Assembly (NCBI GenBank): GCA_037954235.1
Contig: JBBMOA010000001.1
Coordinates: forward strand, 7,774,001-7,838,000
Direction: 5' to 3'
DNA length: 64,000 nt
From: Aulostomus chinensis
Taxonomy: Eukaryota > Chordata > Actinopteri > Syngnathiformes > Aulostomidae
The notes under the pieces are model-generated. The model made no database searches and had not been told where the DNA came from. It saw only the letters and a list, made by a program, of their open reading frames with translations. The translations under genes and the position numbers were made by a program. Position 1 is the first letter of the stretch; each line of letters opens with the position of its first letter. Shown piece after piece: positions 1 through 14,331 of this stretch.

Positions 1-728
1 ATGCTTACAGTAATGTAGTAAGTGTTTCGAATAACCTCAAAGTGATGCTGACAGTCATGTAGTAACAGTTGCTCCGAACCTCAAAATAATGCGACAGTGA
101 TGTAGTAAGAATTGCTAATGATCTCAAAATGATGAGACAGTGATGTAGTAAGAATTTCTAATGAACTCAAAATGATGCTAACAGTAATGGAGTGAAAGTT
201 TCGAAATAACCTCAAAGTGATGCTGACAGTCATGTAGTAAGTGTTTTGAACAACCTAAAAGTGATGCTGTCAGTCATATTGTAAAAGTTGCTTCTAACCT
301 CAAAATGATGCTAACAGTAATGGAGTGAACGTTTCGAATAACCTCAAAGTGATGCTGACAGTCATGTACTAAGAGTTGCTACGAACCTTAAAATAATGCA
401 ACAATAATGTAGTAAGAGTCGCTACGAACCTCAAAATAATGTGACAGTGATGTCAGAAGAATTGCTAATGATCTGAAAATGATGCGACAGTGATGTAGTA
501 AGAATTGCTAATGAACTCAAAATGATGCTAACAGTAATAGAGTGATAGTTGCTAATTAACTCAGTGATGCTTACAGTAATGTAGTAAGAGTTAATACGAA
601 CCTCAAAATATTGCGACAGTGATGTCGGAAGAATTGCTCATGAACTCAAAATGATGCTAACAGTAATGTAGTGACAGTTGCTAATCAACTCAGTGATGCT
701 TGCAGTAATGTAGTAAGTGTTTCGAATA

Positions 729-2695
729 ACCTCAAAGTGATGCTGACAGTCATGTACTAAGAGTTGCTACGAACCTCAAAATATTGCGACAGTAATGTAG
801 TAAAAGTTGCTACGAACCTCAAAATATTGCTACAGTGATGTCGGAAGAATTGCTATTGAACTCAAAATGATGCTAACAGTAATGTAGTGATAGTTGTTTA
901 TCAACTAAGTGATGATGACAGTGATGTAGTAAGTGTTTCGAACAACCTCAAAGTGATGCTGACAGTTATGTAGTAAGAGTTGCTCCGAACTTCAAAATAA
1001 TGCGACAGTGATGTCAGAAGAATTGCTAAAGATCTAAAAATGATGCGACAGTGATTTAGTAAGAATTGCTAATGAACTCAATTTAATGCTACAGTGATGT
1101 CGTGAGAATTGCTCAACAACTCAAAATGATGCTAACAGTAATGTAGTGATAGTTGCTAATAAACTCAAAGTGATGTTAACAGTAATATAGTAAGAGTTGC
1201 TATGAACCTTTAAATAATGCAACAATAATGTCGTAAGAGTTGCTACGAACTTCAAAATATTGCGACAGTGATGTCGGAAGAATTGCTAATGAACTCAAAA
1301 TGATGCTAACAGTAATGGAGTGAAACTTTCAAATAACCTCAAAGTGATGCTGACAGTCATGTAGTAAGTGTTGCTACGAACCTCAAAATAATGCGACAGT
1401 AATGTAGTAAAAGTTGCTACATAACTCAAAATATTGCGACACTGATGTAGTAAGAATTGCTAATGAACTTAAAATGATGCTAACAGTAATGTAGTGATAG
1501 TTGCTAATCAAGTCAGTGATGCTTACAGTAATGTAGTAAGTGGTTCGAACAACCTCAAAGTGATGCTAGCAGTCATGTAGTAAGAGTTGCTACAAACCTC
1601 AAAATAATGCGACAGTGATGTCGGAATAATTGCTAAAGATCTAGAAATGATGCGAAAGTCATGTCAGACGAATTGGTAATGATCTCAAAATGATGCTAAC
1701 AGTAATGGAGTGAACGTTTCGAATAACCTCAAAGTGATGCTGACAGTCATGTACTAAGAGTTGCTACGAACCTCAAAATAATGCGACAGTAATGTAGTAA
1801 AAGTTGCTACGAACCTCAAAATATTGCGACAGTGATGTCGGAAGAATTGCTAATGAACTCAAGATGATGCTAACAGTAATGGAGTGAAACTTTCGAATAA
1901 CCTCAAAGTGATGCTGACAGTCATGTAGTAAGTGTTGCTACGAACCTCAAAATAATGCGACAGTAATGTAGTAAAAGTTGCTACGAACCTCAAAATATTG
2001 CCACAGTGATGTCGGAAGAATTGCTAATGAACTCAAAATGATGCGACAGTGATGTAGGAAGAATTGCTAATGAACTCAAAATGATGCTAACAGTAATGTA
2101 GTGATAATTGCTAATCAACTCAGTGATGCTTACAGTAATGTAGTAAGTGTTTCGAATAACCTCAAAGTGATGCTGACAGTCATGTAATAAGAGTTGCTAC
2201 GAACCTCAAAATAATGCGACAGTGATTTCAGATGAATTGCTAAAGATCACAAAATGATGCGACATTGATTTAGTAAGAATTGCTAATAAACTCAAAATGA
2301 TGCTAACAGTAATAACCTCAAAGTGATGCTGACAGTCATGTACTAAGAGTTGCTACGGACCTCAAAATAATGTGACAGTAATGTAGTAAAAGTTGCTACG
2401 AACCTCAAAATATTGCGACAGTGATGTCGGAAGAATTGCTAATGAACTCAAGATGATGCTAAAAGTAATGTAGTGAAAGTTGCTAATCAACTCAGTGATG
2501 CTTACAGTAATGTAGTAAGTGTTTCGAATAACCTCAAAGTGATGCTGACAGTCATGTAGTAACAGTTGCTCCGAACCTCAAAATAATGCGACAGTGATGT
2601 AGTAAGAATTGCTAATGATCTCAAAATGATGAGACAGTGATGTAGTAAGAATTTCTAATGAACTCAAAATGATGCTAACAGTAATGTAGTGAAAG
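729..2695 (+). repeat. Satellite block, first copy of a 4,972 bp-offset duplication
   Basis: This roughly 2 kb stretch recurs almost unchanged 4,972 bp downstream (5,701-7,667). Rare variants serve as landmarks, such as gttgtttatcaactaagtga at 893 and again at 5,865 and 9,405. The monomer order is identical in the copies, so whole blocks were copied rather than single monomers. Confidence 0.8.
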
Positions 2696-5255
2696 TTTCG
2701 AAATAACCTCAAAGTGATGCTGACAGTCATGTAGTAAGTGTTTTGAACAACCTAAAAGTGATGCTGTCAGTCATGTTGTAAAAGTTGCTTCTAACCTCAA
2801 AATGATGCTAACAGTAATGGAGTGAACGTTTCGAATAAACTCAAAGTGATGCTGACAGTCATGTACTAAGAGTTGCTACGAACCTTAAAATAATGCAACA
2901 ATAATGTAGTAAGAGTCGCTACGAACCTCAAAATAATGTGACAGTGATGTCAGAAGAATTGCTAATGATCTCAAAATGATGAGACAGTGATGTAGTAAGA
3001 ATTGCTCATGAACTCCAAATGATGCTAACAGTAATGGCGTGAAAGTTTCGAATAACCTCAAAGTGATGCTGACGGTCATGTAGTAAGAGTTGCTACGAAC
3101 CTCAAAATATTGCGACAGTGATGTTGGAAGAATTGCTAATGAACTCAAAATGATGCTAACAGTAATGTAGTGATAGTTGCTAATCAAGTCAGTGATGCTT
3201 ACAGTAATGTAGTGAGTGTTTCTAATAAGCTCAAAGTGATGCTGACAGTCATGTACGAAGAGTTGCTACGAACCTCAAAATAATGCGAAAGTAATGTCGG
3301 AAGAATTGCTAATGATCTCAAAATGATGCGACAGTGATGTAGGAAGAATCGCCAATGAAATCAAAATGATGCTAACAGTAATGTAGTAAAAGTTGCTACG
3401 AACCTCAAAATTATGCGACAGTGATGTCGGAAGAATTGCAAATGAACTCAAAATGATGCTAACAGTAATGTAGTGATAGTTGCTAATCAACTCAGTGATG
3501 CTTACTGTAATATAGTAAGTGTTTCGAATAACCTCAAAGTGATGCTGACAGTAATGTACGAAGAGTTGCTACGAACCTCAAAATAATGCGACAGTAATGT
3601 AGTAAAAGTTGCTACGAACCTCAAAATATTGCGACAGTGATGTAGTAAGAATTGCTAATGAACTTAAAATGATGCTAACAGTAATGTAGTGATAGTTGCT
3701 AATCAAGTCAGTGATGCTTACAGTAATGTAGTAAGTGTTTCGAACAACCTCAAAGTGATGCTAGCAGTCATGTAGTAAGAGTTGCTACGAACCTCAAACT
3801 AATGCGACAGTGATGTCGGAAGAATTGCTAAAGATCTCAAAATGATGCGACAGTGATGTCAGAAGAATTGCTAATGAACTCAAGATGATGCTAACAGTAA
3901 TGGAGTGAAAGTTTCGAATAACCTCAAAGTGATGCTGACGGTCATGAAGTAAGTGTTGCTACGAACCTCAAAATAATGCGACAGTAATGTAGTAAAAGTT
4001 GCGACGAACCTCAAAATATTGCGACAGTGATGTCGGAAGAATTGCTAATGAACTCAAGATGATGCTAAAAGTAATGTAGTGAAAGTTGCTAAGCAACTCA
4101 GTGATGCTTACAGTAATGTAGTAAGAGTTTCGAACAACCTCAAATTGATGCTGACAGTCATTTAGTAAGAGTTGCTAATGAACTCAATTTAATGCTACAG
4201 TGATTTCGTGAGAATTGCTCAAAAACTCAAAATGATGCCAACAGTAATGAAGTGATAGTTGCTAATAACCTCAAAGTGATGCTGACAGTCATGTGGTTAG
4301 AGTTTCGAATAACCTCAAAGTGATGCTGACAGTCATGTACTAAGAGTTGCCACGAACCTCAAAATAATGCGACAGTAATGTAGTAAAAGTTGCTACGAAC
4401 CTCAAAATATTGCGACAGTGATGTCGGAAGAATTGCTAATGAACTTAAAATGATGCTAACAGTAATGTAGTGATAGTTTCTAAGAAACTCAAAATGATGC
4501 TAACAGTAATGGAGTGAAACTTTCGAAAAACCTCTAAGTGATGCTGACAGTCATGTAGTAAGTGTTGCTACGAACCTCAAAAATAATGCGACAGTAATGT
4601 AGTAAAAGTTGCTACGAACCTCAAAATTATGCGACAGTGATGTCGGAAGAATTGCTAATGAACTCAAAATGATGCTAACAGTAATGGAGTGAAACTTTCG
4701 AATGACCTCAAAGTGATGCTGACAGTCATGTCGGAAGTGTTGCTACGAACCTCAAAGTGATGGGACAGTAATGTAGTAAAAGTTGCTACGAACCTCAAAA
4801 TATTGCGACAGTGATGTCGGAAGAATTGCTAATGAACTCAAGATGATGCTAACAGTAATGTAGTGATAGTTGCTAAGAAATCAGTGATGCTTACAGTAAT
4901 GTAGTAAGAGTTTCGAACAACCTCAAAGTGATGCTGACAGTCATTTAGTAAGAGTTGCTAATGAACTCAATTCAATGCTACAGTGATGTCGTGAGAATTG
5001 CTCATGAACTCCAAATGATGCTGACAGTAATGTAGTAAGAGTTGCTACGAACCTCAAAATAATGCGACAGTAATGTAGTAAAAGTTGCTACGAACCTCAA
5101 AATATTGCGACAGTGATGTCGGAAGAATCGCTAATGAACTTAAAATGATGCTAACAGTAATGTAGTAAGTGTTTCGAACAACCTCAAAGTGATGCTGACA
5201 GTCATGTAGTAAGAGTTGCTACGAACCTCAAAATAATGCGACAGTGATGTCGGAA
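2498..5255 (+). repeat. Satellite block, first copy of a ~9,076 bp-offset duplication
   Basis: About 2.75 kb here matches 11,574-14,331 at an offset of 9,076 bp, falling to 9,075 after one A is lost from a run (cctcaaaaataatgcg near 4,577). The offset equals 4,972 + 4,104, so this pair is linked to the other nested blocks. The start of the window (1 to about 300) also matches 2,498 onwards. Confidence 0.8.
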
Positions 5256-6576
5256 GAATTGCTAATGAACTCAAGATGATGCTAACAGTAATGGAGTGAA
5301 ACTTTCGAATAACCTCAAAGTGATGCTGACAGTCATGCAGTAAGAGTTCCTACGAAGCTCAAAATAATGCGACAGTAATGTAGAAAAAGTTGCTACGAAC
5401 CTCAAAATATCGCGACAGTGATTTCAGATGAATTGCTAATGAACTCAAAATGATGCTAACAGTAATGTAGTGATAGTTGTTAATCAACTCAGTGATGCTG
5501 ACAGTGATGTAGTAAGTGTTTCGAACAACCTCAAAGTGATGCTGACAGTCATGTAGTAAGAGTTGCTACGAACCTCAAAATATTGCGACAGTGATGTTGG
5601 AAGAATTGCTAATGAACTCAAAATGATGCTAACAGTAATGTAGTGATAGTTGCTAATCAAGTCAGTGATGCTTACAGTAATGTAGTGAGTGTTTCGAATA
5701 ACCTCAAAGTGATGCTGACAGTCATGTACTAAGAGTTGCTACGAACCTCAAAATATTGCGACAGTAATGTAGTAAAAGTTGCTACGAACCTCAAAATATT
5801 GCTACAGTGATGTCGGAAGAATTGCAATTGAACTCAAAATGATGCTCACAGTAATGTAGTGATAGTTGTTTATCAACTAAGTGATGATGACAGTGATGTA
5901 GTAAGTGTTTCGAACAACCTCAAAGTGATGCTGACAGTCATGTAGTAAGAGTTGCTCCGAACTTCAAAATAATGCGACAGTGATGTCAGAAGAATTGCTA
6001 AAGATCTAAAAATGATGCGACAGTGATTTAGTAAGAATTGCTAATGAACTCAATTTAATGCTACAGTGATGTCGTGAGAATTGCTCAACAACTCAAAATG
6101 ATGCCAACAGTAATGTAGTGATAGTTGCTAATAAACTCAAAGTGATGTTAACAGTAATATAGTAAGAGTTGCTATGAACCTTTAAATAATGCAACAATAA
6201 TGTCGTAAGAGTTGCTACGAACTTCAAAATATTGCGACAGTGATGTCGGAAGAATTGCTAATGAACTCAAAATGATGCTAACAGTAATGGAGTGAAACTT
6301 TCAAATAACCTCAAAGTGATGCTGACAGTCATGTAGTAAGTGTTGCTACGAACCTCAAAATAATGCGACAGTAATGTAGTAAAAGTTGCTACATAACTCA
6401 AAATATTGCGACACTGATGTAGTAAGAATTGCTAATGAACTTAAAATGATGCAAACAGTAATGTAGTGATAGTTGCTAATCAAGTCAGTGATGCTTACAG
6501 TAATGTAGTAAGTGGTTCGAACAACCTCAAAGTGATGCTAGCAGTCATGTAGTAAGAGTTGCTACAAACCTCAAAA
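4127..6576 (+). repeat. Satellite block, first copy of a 3,540 bp-offset duplication
   Basis: Aligned by eye base by base against 7,667-10,116, this 2,450 bp block shows only two differences: gctcaca/gctaaca near 5,846 and gcaaaca/gctaaca near 6,452. The copies part abruptly at 6,577/10,117, where one reads aaaataatgcg and the other aaaatgatgcg. Confidence 0.85.
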
Positions 6577-7666
6577 TAATGCGACAGTGATGTCGGAATA
6601 ATTGCTAAAGATCTCAAAATGATGCGAAAGTCATGTCAGACGAATTGGTAATGATCTCAAAATGATGCTAACAGTAATGGAGTGAACGTTTCGAATAACC
6701 TCAAAGTGATGCTGACAGTCATGTACTAAGAGTTGCTACGAACCTCAAAATAATGCGACAGTAATGTAGTAAAAGTTGCTACGAACCTCAAAATATTGCG
6801 ACAGTGATGTCGGAAGAATTGCTAATGAACTCAAGATGATGCTAACAGTAATGGAGTGAAACTTTCGAATAACCTCAAAGTGATGCTGACAGTCATGTAG
6901 TAAGTGTTGCTACGAACCTCAAAATAATGCGACAGTAATGTAGTAAAAGTTGCTACGAACCTCAAAATATTGCCACAGTGATGTCGGAAGAATTGCTAAT
7001 GAACTCAAAATGATGCGACAGTGATGTAGGAAGAATTGCTAATGAACTCAAAATGATGCTAACAGTAATGTAGTGATAATTGCTAATCAACTCAGTGATG
7101 CTTACAGTAATGTAGTAAGTGTTTCGAATAACCTCAAAGTGATGCTGACAGTCATGTAATAAGAGTTGCTACGAACCTCAAAATAATGCGACAGTGATTT
7201 CAGATGAATTGCTAAAGATCACAAAATGATGCGACATTGATTTAGTAAGAATTGCTAATAAACTCAAAATGATGCTAACAGTAATAACCTCAAAGTGATG
7301 CTGACAGTCATGTACTAAGAGTTGCTACGGACCTCAAAATAATGTGACAGTAATGTAGTAAAAGTTGCTACGAACCTCAAAATATTGCGACAGTGATGTC
7401 GGAAGAATTGCTAATGAACTCAAGATGATGCTAAAAGTAATGTAGTGAAAGTTGCTAATCAACTCAGTGATGCTTACAGTAATGCAGCAAGTGTTTCGAA
7501 TAACCTCAAAGTGATGCTGACAGTCATGTAGTAACAGTTGCTCCGAACCTCAAAATAATGCGACAGTGATGTAGTAAGAATTGCTAATGATCTCAAAATG
7601 ATGAGACAGTGATGTAGTAAGAATTTCTAATGAACTCAAAATGATGCTAACAGTAATGTAGTGAAA

Positions 7667-10116
7667 GTTTCGAACAACCTCAAATTGATGCTGACAGTCA
7701 TTTAGTAAGAGTTGCTAATGAACTCAATTTAATGCTACAGTGATTTCGTGAGAATTGCTCAAAAACTCAAAATGATGCCAACAGTAATGAAGTGATAGTT
7801 GCTAATAACCTCAAAGTGATGCTGACAGTCATGTGGTTAGAGTTTCGAATAACCTCAAAGTGATGCTGACAGTCATGTACTAAGAGTTGCCACGAACCTC
7901 AAAATAATGCGACAGTAATGTAGTAAAAGTTGCTACGAACCTCAAAATATTGCGACAGTGATGTCGGAAGAATTGCTAATGAACTTAAAATGATGCTAAC
8001 AGTAATGTAGTGATAGTTTCTAAGAAACTCAAAATGATGCTAACAGTAATGGAGTGAAACTTTCGAAAAACCTCTAAGTGATGCTGACAGTCATGTAGTA
8101 AGTGTTGCTACGAACCTCAAAAATAATGCGACAGTAATGTAGTAAAAGTTGCTACGAACCTCAAAATTATGCGACAGTGATGTCGGAAGAATTGCTAATG
8201 AACTCAAAATGATGCTAACAGTAATGGAGTGAAACTTTCGAATGACCTCAAAGTGATGCTGACAGTCATGTCGGAAGTGTTGCTACGAACCTCAAAGTGA
8301 TGGGACAGTAATGTAGTAAAAGTTGCTACGAACCTCAAAATATTGCGACAGTGATGTCGGAAGAATTGCTAATGAACTCAAGATGATGCTAACAGTAATG
8401 TAGTGATAGTTGCTAAGAAATCAGTGATGCTTACAGTAATGTAGTAAGAGTTTCGAACAACCTCAAAGTGATGCTGACAGTCATTTAGTAAGAGTTGCTA
8501 ATGAACTCAATTCAATGCTACAGTGATGTCGTGAGAATTGCTCATGAACTCCAAATGATGCTGACAGTAATGTAGTAAGAGTTGCTACGAACCTCAAAAT
8601 AATGCGACAGTAATGTAGTAAAAGTTGCTACGAACCTCAAAATATTGCGACAGTGATGTCGGAAGAATCGCTAATGAACTTAAAATGATGCTAACAGTAA
8701 TGTAGTAAGTGTTTCGAACAACCTCAAAGTGATGCTGACAGTCATGTAGTAAGAGTTGCTACGAACCTCAAAATAATGCGACAGTGATGTCGGAAGAATT
8801 GCTAATGAACTCAAGATGATGCTAACAGTAATGGAGTGAAACTTTCGAATAACCTCAAAGTGATGCTGACAGTCATGCAGTAAGAGTTCCTACGAAGCTC
8901 AAAATAATGCGACAGTAATGTAGAAAAAGTTGCTACGAACCTCAAAATATCGCGACAGTGATTTCAGATGAATTGCTAATGAACTCAAAATGATGCTAAC
9001 AGTAATGTAGTGATAGTTGTTAATCAACTCAGTGATGCTGACAGTGATGTAGTAAGTGTTTCGAACAACCTCAAAGTGATGCTGACAGTCATGTAGTAAG
9101 AGTTGCTACGAACCTCAAAATATTGCGACAGTGATGTTGGAAGAATTGCTAATGAACTCAAAATGATGCTAACAGTAATGTAGTGATAGTTGCTAATCAA
9201 GTCAGTGATGCTTACAGTAATGTAGTGAGTGTTTCGAATAACCTCAAAGTGATGCTGACAGTCATGTACTAAGAGTTGCTACGAACCTCAAAATATTGCG
9301 ACAGTAATGTAGTAAAAGTTGCTACGAACCTCAAAATATTGCTACAGTGATGTCGGAAGAATTGCAATTGAACTCAAAATGATGCTAACAGTAATGTAGT
9401 GATAGTTGTTTATCAACTAAGTGATGATGACAGTGATGTAGTAAGTGTTTCGAACAACCTCAAAGTGATGCTGACAGTCATGTAGTAAGAGTTGCTCCGA
9501 ACTTCAAAATAATGCGACAGTGATGTCAGAAGAATTGCTAAAGATCTAAAAATGATGCGACAGTGATTTAGTAAGAATTGCTAATGAACTCAATTTAATG
9601 CTACAGTGATGTCGTGAGAATTGCTCAACAACTCAAAATGATGCCAACAGTAATGTAGTGATAGTTGCTAATAAACTCAAAGTGATGTTAACAGTAATAT
9701 AGTAAGAGTTGCTATGAACCTTTAAATAATGCAACAATAATGTCGTAAGAGTTGCTACGAACTTCAAAATATTGCGACAGTGATGTCGGAAGAATTGCTA
9801 ATGAACTCAAAATGATGCTAACAGTAATGGAGTGAAACTTTCAAATAACCTCAAAGTGATGCTGACAGTCATGTAGTAAGTGTTGCTACGAACCTCAAAA
9901 TAATGCGACAGTAATGTAGTAAAAGTTGCTACATAACTCAAAATATTGCGACACTGATGTAGTAAGAATTGCTAATGAACTTAAAATGATGCTAACAGTA
10001 ATGTAGTGATAGTTGCTAATCAAGTCAGTGATGCTTACAGTAATGTAGTAAGTGGTTCGAACAACCTCAAAGTGATGCTAGCAGTCATGTAGTAAGAGTT
10101 GCTACAAACCTCAAAA
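7667..10116 (+). repeat. Satellite block, second copy of the 3,540 bp-offset duplication
   Basis: Near-perfect copy of 4,127-6,576, with two mismatches in about 2,450 bp. Its left edge falls at gtttcgaacaacct, where flanking monomers of a different type are joined on, and its right edge runs into the 564 bp duplication. Confidence 0.85.
9551..10114 (+). repeat. 564 bp satellite unit, copy 1 of a direct tandem pair
   Basis: Starts at aatgatgcgacagtgattta and is followed immediately by a copy at 10,115-10,678 that looks identical by eye. 564 bp is 13 monomers, so the duplication respects monomer phase, as unequal exchange would. Confidence 0.8.
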
Positions 10117-10678
10117 TGATGCGACAGTGATTTAGTAAGAATTGCTAATGAACTCAATTTAATGCTACAGTGATGTCGTGAGAATTGCTCAACAACTCAA
10201 AATGATGCCAACAGTAATGTAGTGATAGTTGCTAATAAACTCAAAGTGATGTTAACAGTAATATAGTAAGAGTTGCTATGAACCTTTAAATAATGCAACA
10301 ATAATGTCGTAAGAGTTGCTACGAACTTCAAAATATTGCGACAGTGATGTCGGAAGAATTGCTAATGAACTCAAAATGATGCTAACAGTAATGGAGTGAA
10401 ACTTTCAAATAACCTCAAAGTGATGCTGACAGTCATGTAGTAAGTGTTGCTACGAACCTCAAAATAATGCGACAGTAATGTAGTAAAAGTTGCTACATAA
10501 CTCAAAATATTGCGACACTGATGTAGTAAGAATTGCTAATGAACTTAAAATGATGCTAACAGTAATGTAGTGATAGTTGCTAATCAAGTCAGTGATGCTT
10601 ACAGTAATGTAGTAAGTGGTTCGAACAACCTCAAAGTGATGCTAGCAGTCATGTAGTAAGAGTTGCTACAAACCTCAA
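10115..10678 (+). repeat. 564 bp satellite unit, copy 2
   Basis: Exact-looking tandem copy of 9,551-10,114. After its end the sequence picks up where the first 3,540 bp copy left off (6,577), which raises the block offset from 3,540 to 4,104. Confidence 0.8.
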
Positions 10679-10680
10679 AA

Positions 10681-13600
10681 TAATGCGACAGTGATGTCGG
10701 AATAATTGCTAAAGATCTCAAAATGATGCGAAAGTCATGTCAGACGAATTGGTAATGATCTCAAAATGATGCTAACAGTAATGGAGTGAACGTTTCGAAT
10801 AACCTCAAAGTGATGCTGACAGTCATGTACTAAGAGTTGCTACGAACCTCAAAATAATGCGACAGTAATGTAGTAAAAGTTGCTACGAACCTCAAAATAT
10901 TGCGACAGTGATGTCGGAAGAATTGCTAATGAACTCAAGATGATGCTAACAGTAATGGAGTGAAACTTTCGAATAACCTCAAAGTGATGCTGACAGTCAT
11001 GTAGTAAGTGTTGCTACGAACCTCAAAATAATGCGACAGTAATGTAGTAAAAGTTGCTACGAACCTCAAAATATTGCCACAGTGATGTCGGAAGAATTGC
11101 TAATGAACTCAAAATGATGCGACAGTGATGTAGGAAGAATTGCTAATGAACTCAAAATGATGCTAACAGTAATGTAGTGATAATTGCTAATCAACTCAGT
11201 GATGCTTACAGTAATGTAGTAAGTGTTTCGAATAACCTCAAAGTGATGCTGACAGTCATGTAATAAGAGTTGCTACGAACCTCAAAATAATGCGACAGTG
11301 ATTTCAGATGAATTGCTAAAGATCACAAAATGATGCGACATTGATTTAGTAAGAATTGCTAATAAACTCAAAATGATGCTAACAGTAATAACCTCAAAGT
11401 GATGCTGACAGTCATGTACTAAGAGTTGCTACGGACCTCAAAATAATGTGACAGTAATGTAGTAAAAGTTGCTACGAACCTCAAAATATTGCGACAGTGA
11501 TGTCGGAAGAATTGCTAATGAACTCAAGATGATGCTAAAAGTAATGTAGTGAAAGTTGCTAATCAACTCAGTGATGCTTACAGTAATGCAGCAAGTGTTT
11601 CGAATAACCTCAAAGTGATGCTGACAGTCATGTAGTAACAGTTGCTCCGAACCTCAAAATAATGCGACAGTGATGTAGTAAGAATTGCTAATGATCTCAA
11701 AATGATGAGACAGTGATGTAGTAAGAATTTCTAATGAACTCAAAATGATGCTAACAGTAATGTAGTGAAAGTTTCGAAATAACCTCAAAGTGATGCTGAC
11801 AGTCATGTAGTAAGTGTTTTGAACAACCTAAAAGTGATGCTGTCAGTCATATTGTAAAAGTTGCTTCTAACCTCAAAATGATGCTAACAGTAATGGAGTG
11901 AACGTTTCGAATAACCTCAAAGTGATGCTGACAGTCATGTACTAAGAGTTGCTACGAACCTTAAAATAATGCAACAATAATGTAGTAAGAGTCGCTACGA
12001 ACCTCAAAATAATGTGACAGTGATGTCAGAAGAATTGCTAATGATCTCAAAATGATGAGACAGTGATGTAGTAAGAATTGCTCATGAACTCAAAATGATG
12101 CTAACAGTAATGGCGTGAAAGTTTCGAATAACCTCAAAGTGATGCTGACGGTCATGTAGTAAGAGTTGCTACGAACCTCAAAATATTGCGACAGTGATGT
12201 TGGAAGAATTGCTAATGAACTCAAAATGATGCTAACAGTAATGTAGTGATAGTTGCTAATCAAGTCAGTGATGCTTACAGTAATGTAGTGAGTGTTTCTA
12301 ATAAGCTCAAAGTGATGCTGACAGTCATGTACGAAGAGTTGCTACGAACCTCAAAATAATGCGAAAGTAATGTCGGAAGAATTGCTAATGATCTCAAAAT
12401 GATGCGACAGTGATGTAGGAAGAATCGCCAATGAAATCAAAATGATGCTAACAGTAATGTAGTAAAAGTTGCTACGAACCTCAAAATTATGCGACAGTGA
12501 TGTCGGAAGAATTGCTAATGAACTCAAAATGATGCTAACAGTAATGTAGTGATAGTTGCTAATCAACTCAGTGATGCTTACTGTAATATAGTAAGTGTTT
12601 CGAATAACCTCAAAGTGATGCTGACAGTAATGTACGAAGAGTTGCTACGAACCTCAAAATAATGCGACAGTAATGTAGTAAAAGTTGCTACGAACCTCAA
12701 AATATTGCGACAGTGATGTAGTAAGAATTGCTAATGAACTTAAAATGATGCTAACAGTAATGTAGTGATAGTTGCTAATCAAGTCAGTGATGCTTACAGT
12801 AATGTAGTAAGTGTTTCGAACAACCTCAAAGTGATGCTAGCAGTCATGTAGTAAGAGTTGCTACGAACCTCAAACTAATGCGACAGTGATGTCGGAAGAA
12901 TTGCTAAAGATCTCAAAATGATGCGACAGTGATGTCAGAAGAATTGCTAATGAACTCAAGATGATGCTAACAGTAATGGAGTGAAAGTTTCGAATAACCT
13001 CAAAGTGATGCTGACGGTCATGAAGTAAGTGTTGCTACGAACCTCAAAATAATGCGACAGTAATGTAGTAAAAGTTGCGACGAACCTCAAAATATTGCGA
13101 CAGTGATGTCGGAAGAATTGCTAATGAACTCAAGATGATGCTAAAAGTAATGTAGTGAAAGTTGCTAAGCAACTCAGTGATGCTTACAGTAATGTAGTAA
13201 GAGTTTCGAACAACCTCAAATTGATGCTGACAGTCATTTAGTAAGAGTTGCTAATGAACTCAATTTAATGCTACAGTGATTTCGTGAGAATTGCTCAAAA
13301 ACTCAAAATGATGCCAACAGTAATGAAGTGATAGTTGCTAATAACCTCAAAGTGATGCTGACAGTCATGTGGTTAGAGTTTCGAATAACCTCAAAGTGAT
13401 GCTGACAGTCATGTACTAAGAGTTGCCACGAACCTCAAAATAATGCGACAGTAATGTAGTAAAAGTTGCTACGAACCTCAAAATATTGCGACAGTGATGT
13501 CGGAAGAATTGCTAATGAACTTAAAATGATGCTAACAGTAATGTAGTGATAGTTTCTAAGAAACTCAAAATGATGCTAACAGTAATGGAGTGAAACTTTC

Positions 13601-14331
13601 GAAAAACCTCTAAGTGATGCTGACAGTCATGTAGTAAGTGTTGCTACGAACCTCAAAATAATGCGACAGTAATGTAGTAAAAGTTGCGACGAACCTCAAA
13701 ATATTGCGACAGTGATGTCGGAAGAATTGCTAATGAACTCAAGATTTTGCTAACAGTAATGGAGTGAAACTTTCGAATGACCTCAAAGTGATGCTGACAG
13801 TCATGTCGGAAGTGTTGCTACGAACCTCAAAGTGATGGGACAGTAATGTAGTAAAAGTTGCTACGAACCTCAAAATATTGCGACAGTGATGTCGGAAGAA
13901 TTGCTAATGAACTCAAGATGATGCTAACAGTAATGTAGTGATAGTTGCTAAGAAATCAGTGATGCTTACAGTAATGTAGTAAGAGTTTCGAACAACCTCA
14001 AAGTGATGCTGACAGTCATTTAGTAAGAGTTGCTAATGAACTCAATTCAATGCTACAGTGATGTCGTGAGAATTGCTCATGAACTCCAAATGATGCTGAC
14101 AGTAATGTAGTAAGAGTTGCTACGAACCTCAAAATAATGCGACAGTAATGTAGTAAAAGTTGCTACGAACCTCAAAATATTGCGACAGTGATGTCGGAAG
14201 AATCGCTAATGAACTTAAAATGATGCTAACAGTAATGTAGTAAGTGTTTCGAACAACCTCAAAGTGATGCTGACAGTCATGTAGTAAGAGTTGCTACGAA
14301 CCTCAAAATAATGCGACAGTGATGTCGGAAG
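10681..14331 (+). repeat. Composite of further block copies (offsets 4,104 and ~9,076)
   Basis: 10,681-11,771 repeats 6,577-7,667 (offset 4,104), including the rare pair atgcagcaagtg at 7,485 and 11,589. 11,574-14,331 repeats 2,498-5,255. Near 13,640-13,745 four diagnostic sites depart from the expected copy and instead match monomers about 610 bp upstream, which suggests a conversion patch. The similarity to the 2.5-5.2 kb copy stops at about 14,332. Confidence 0.75.
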
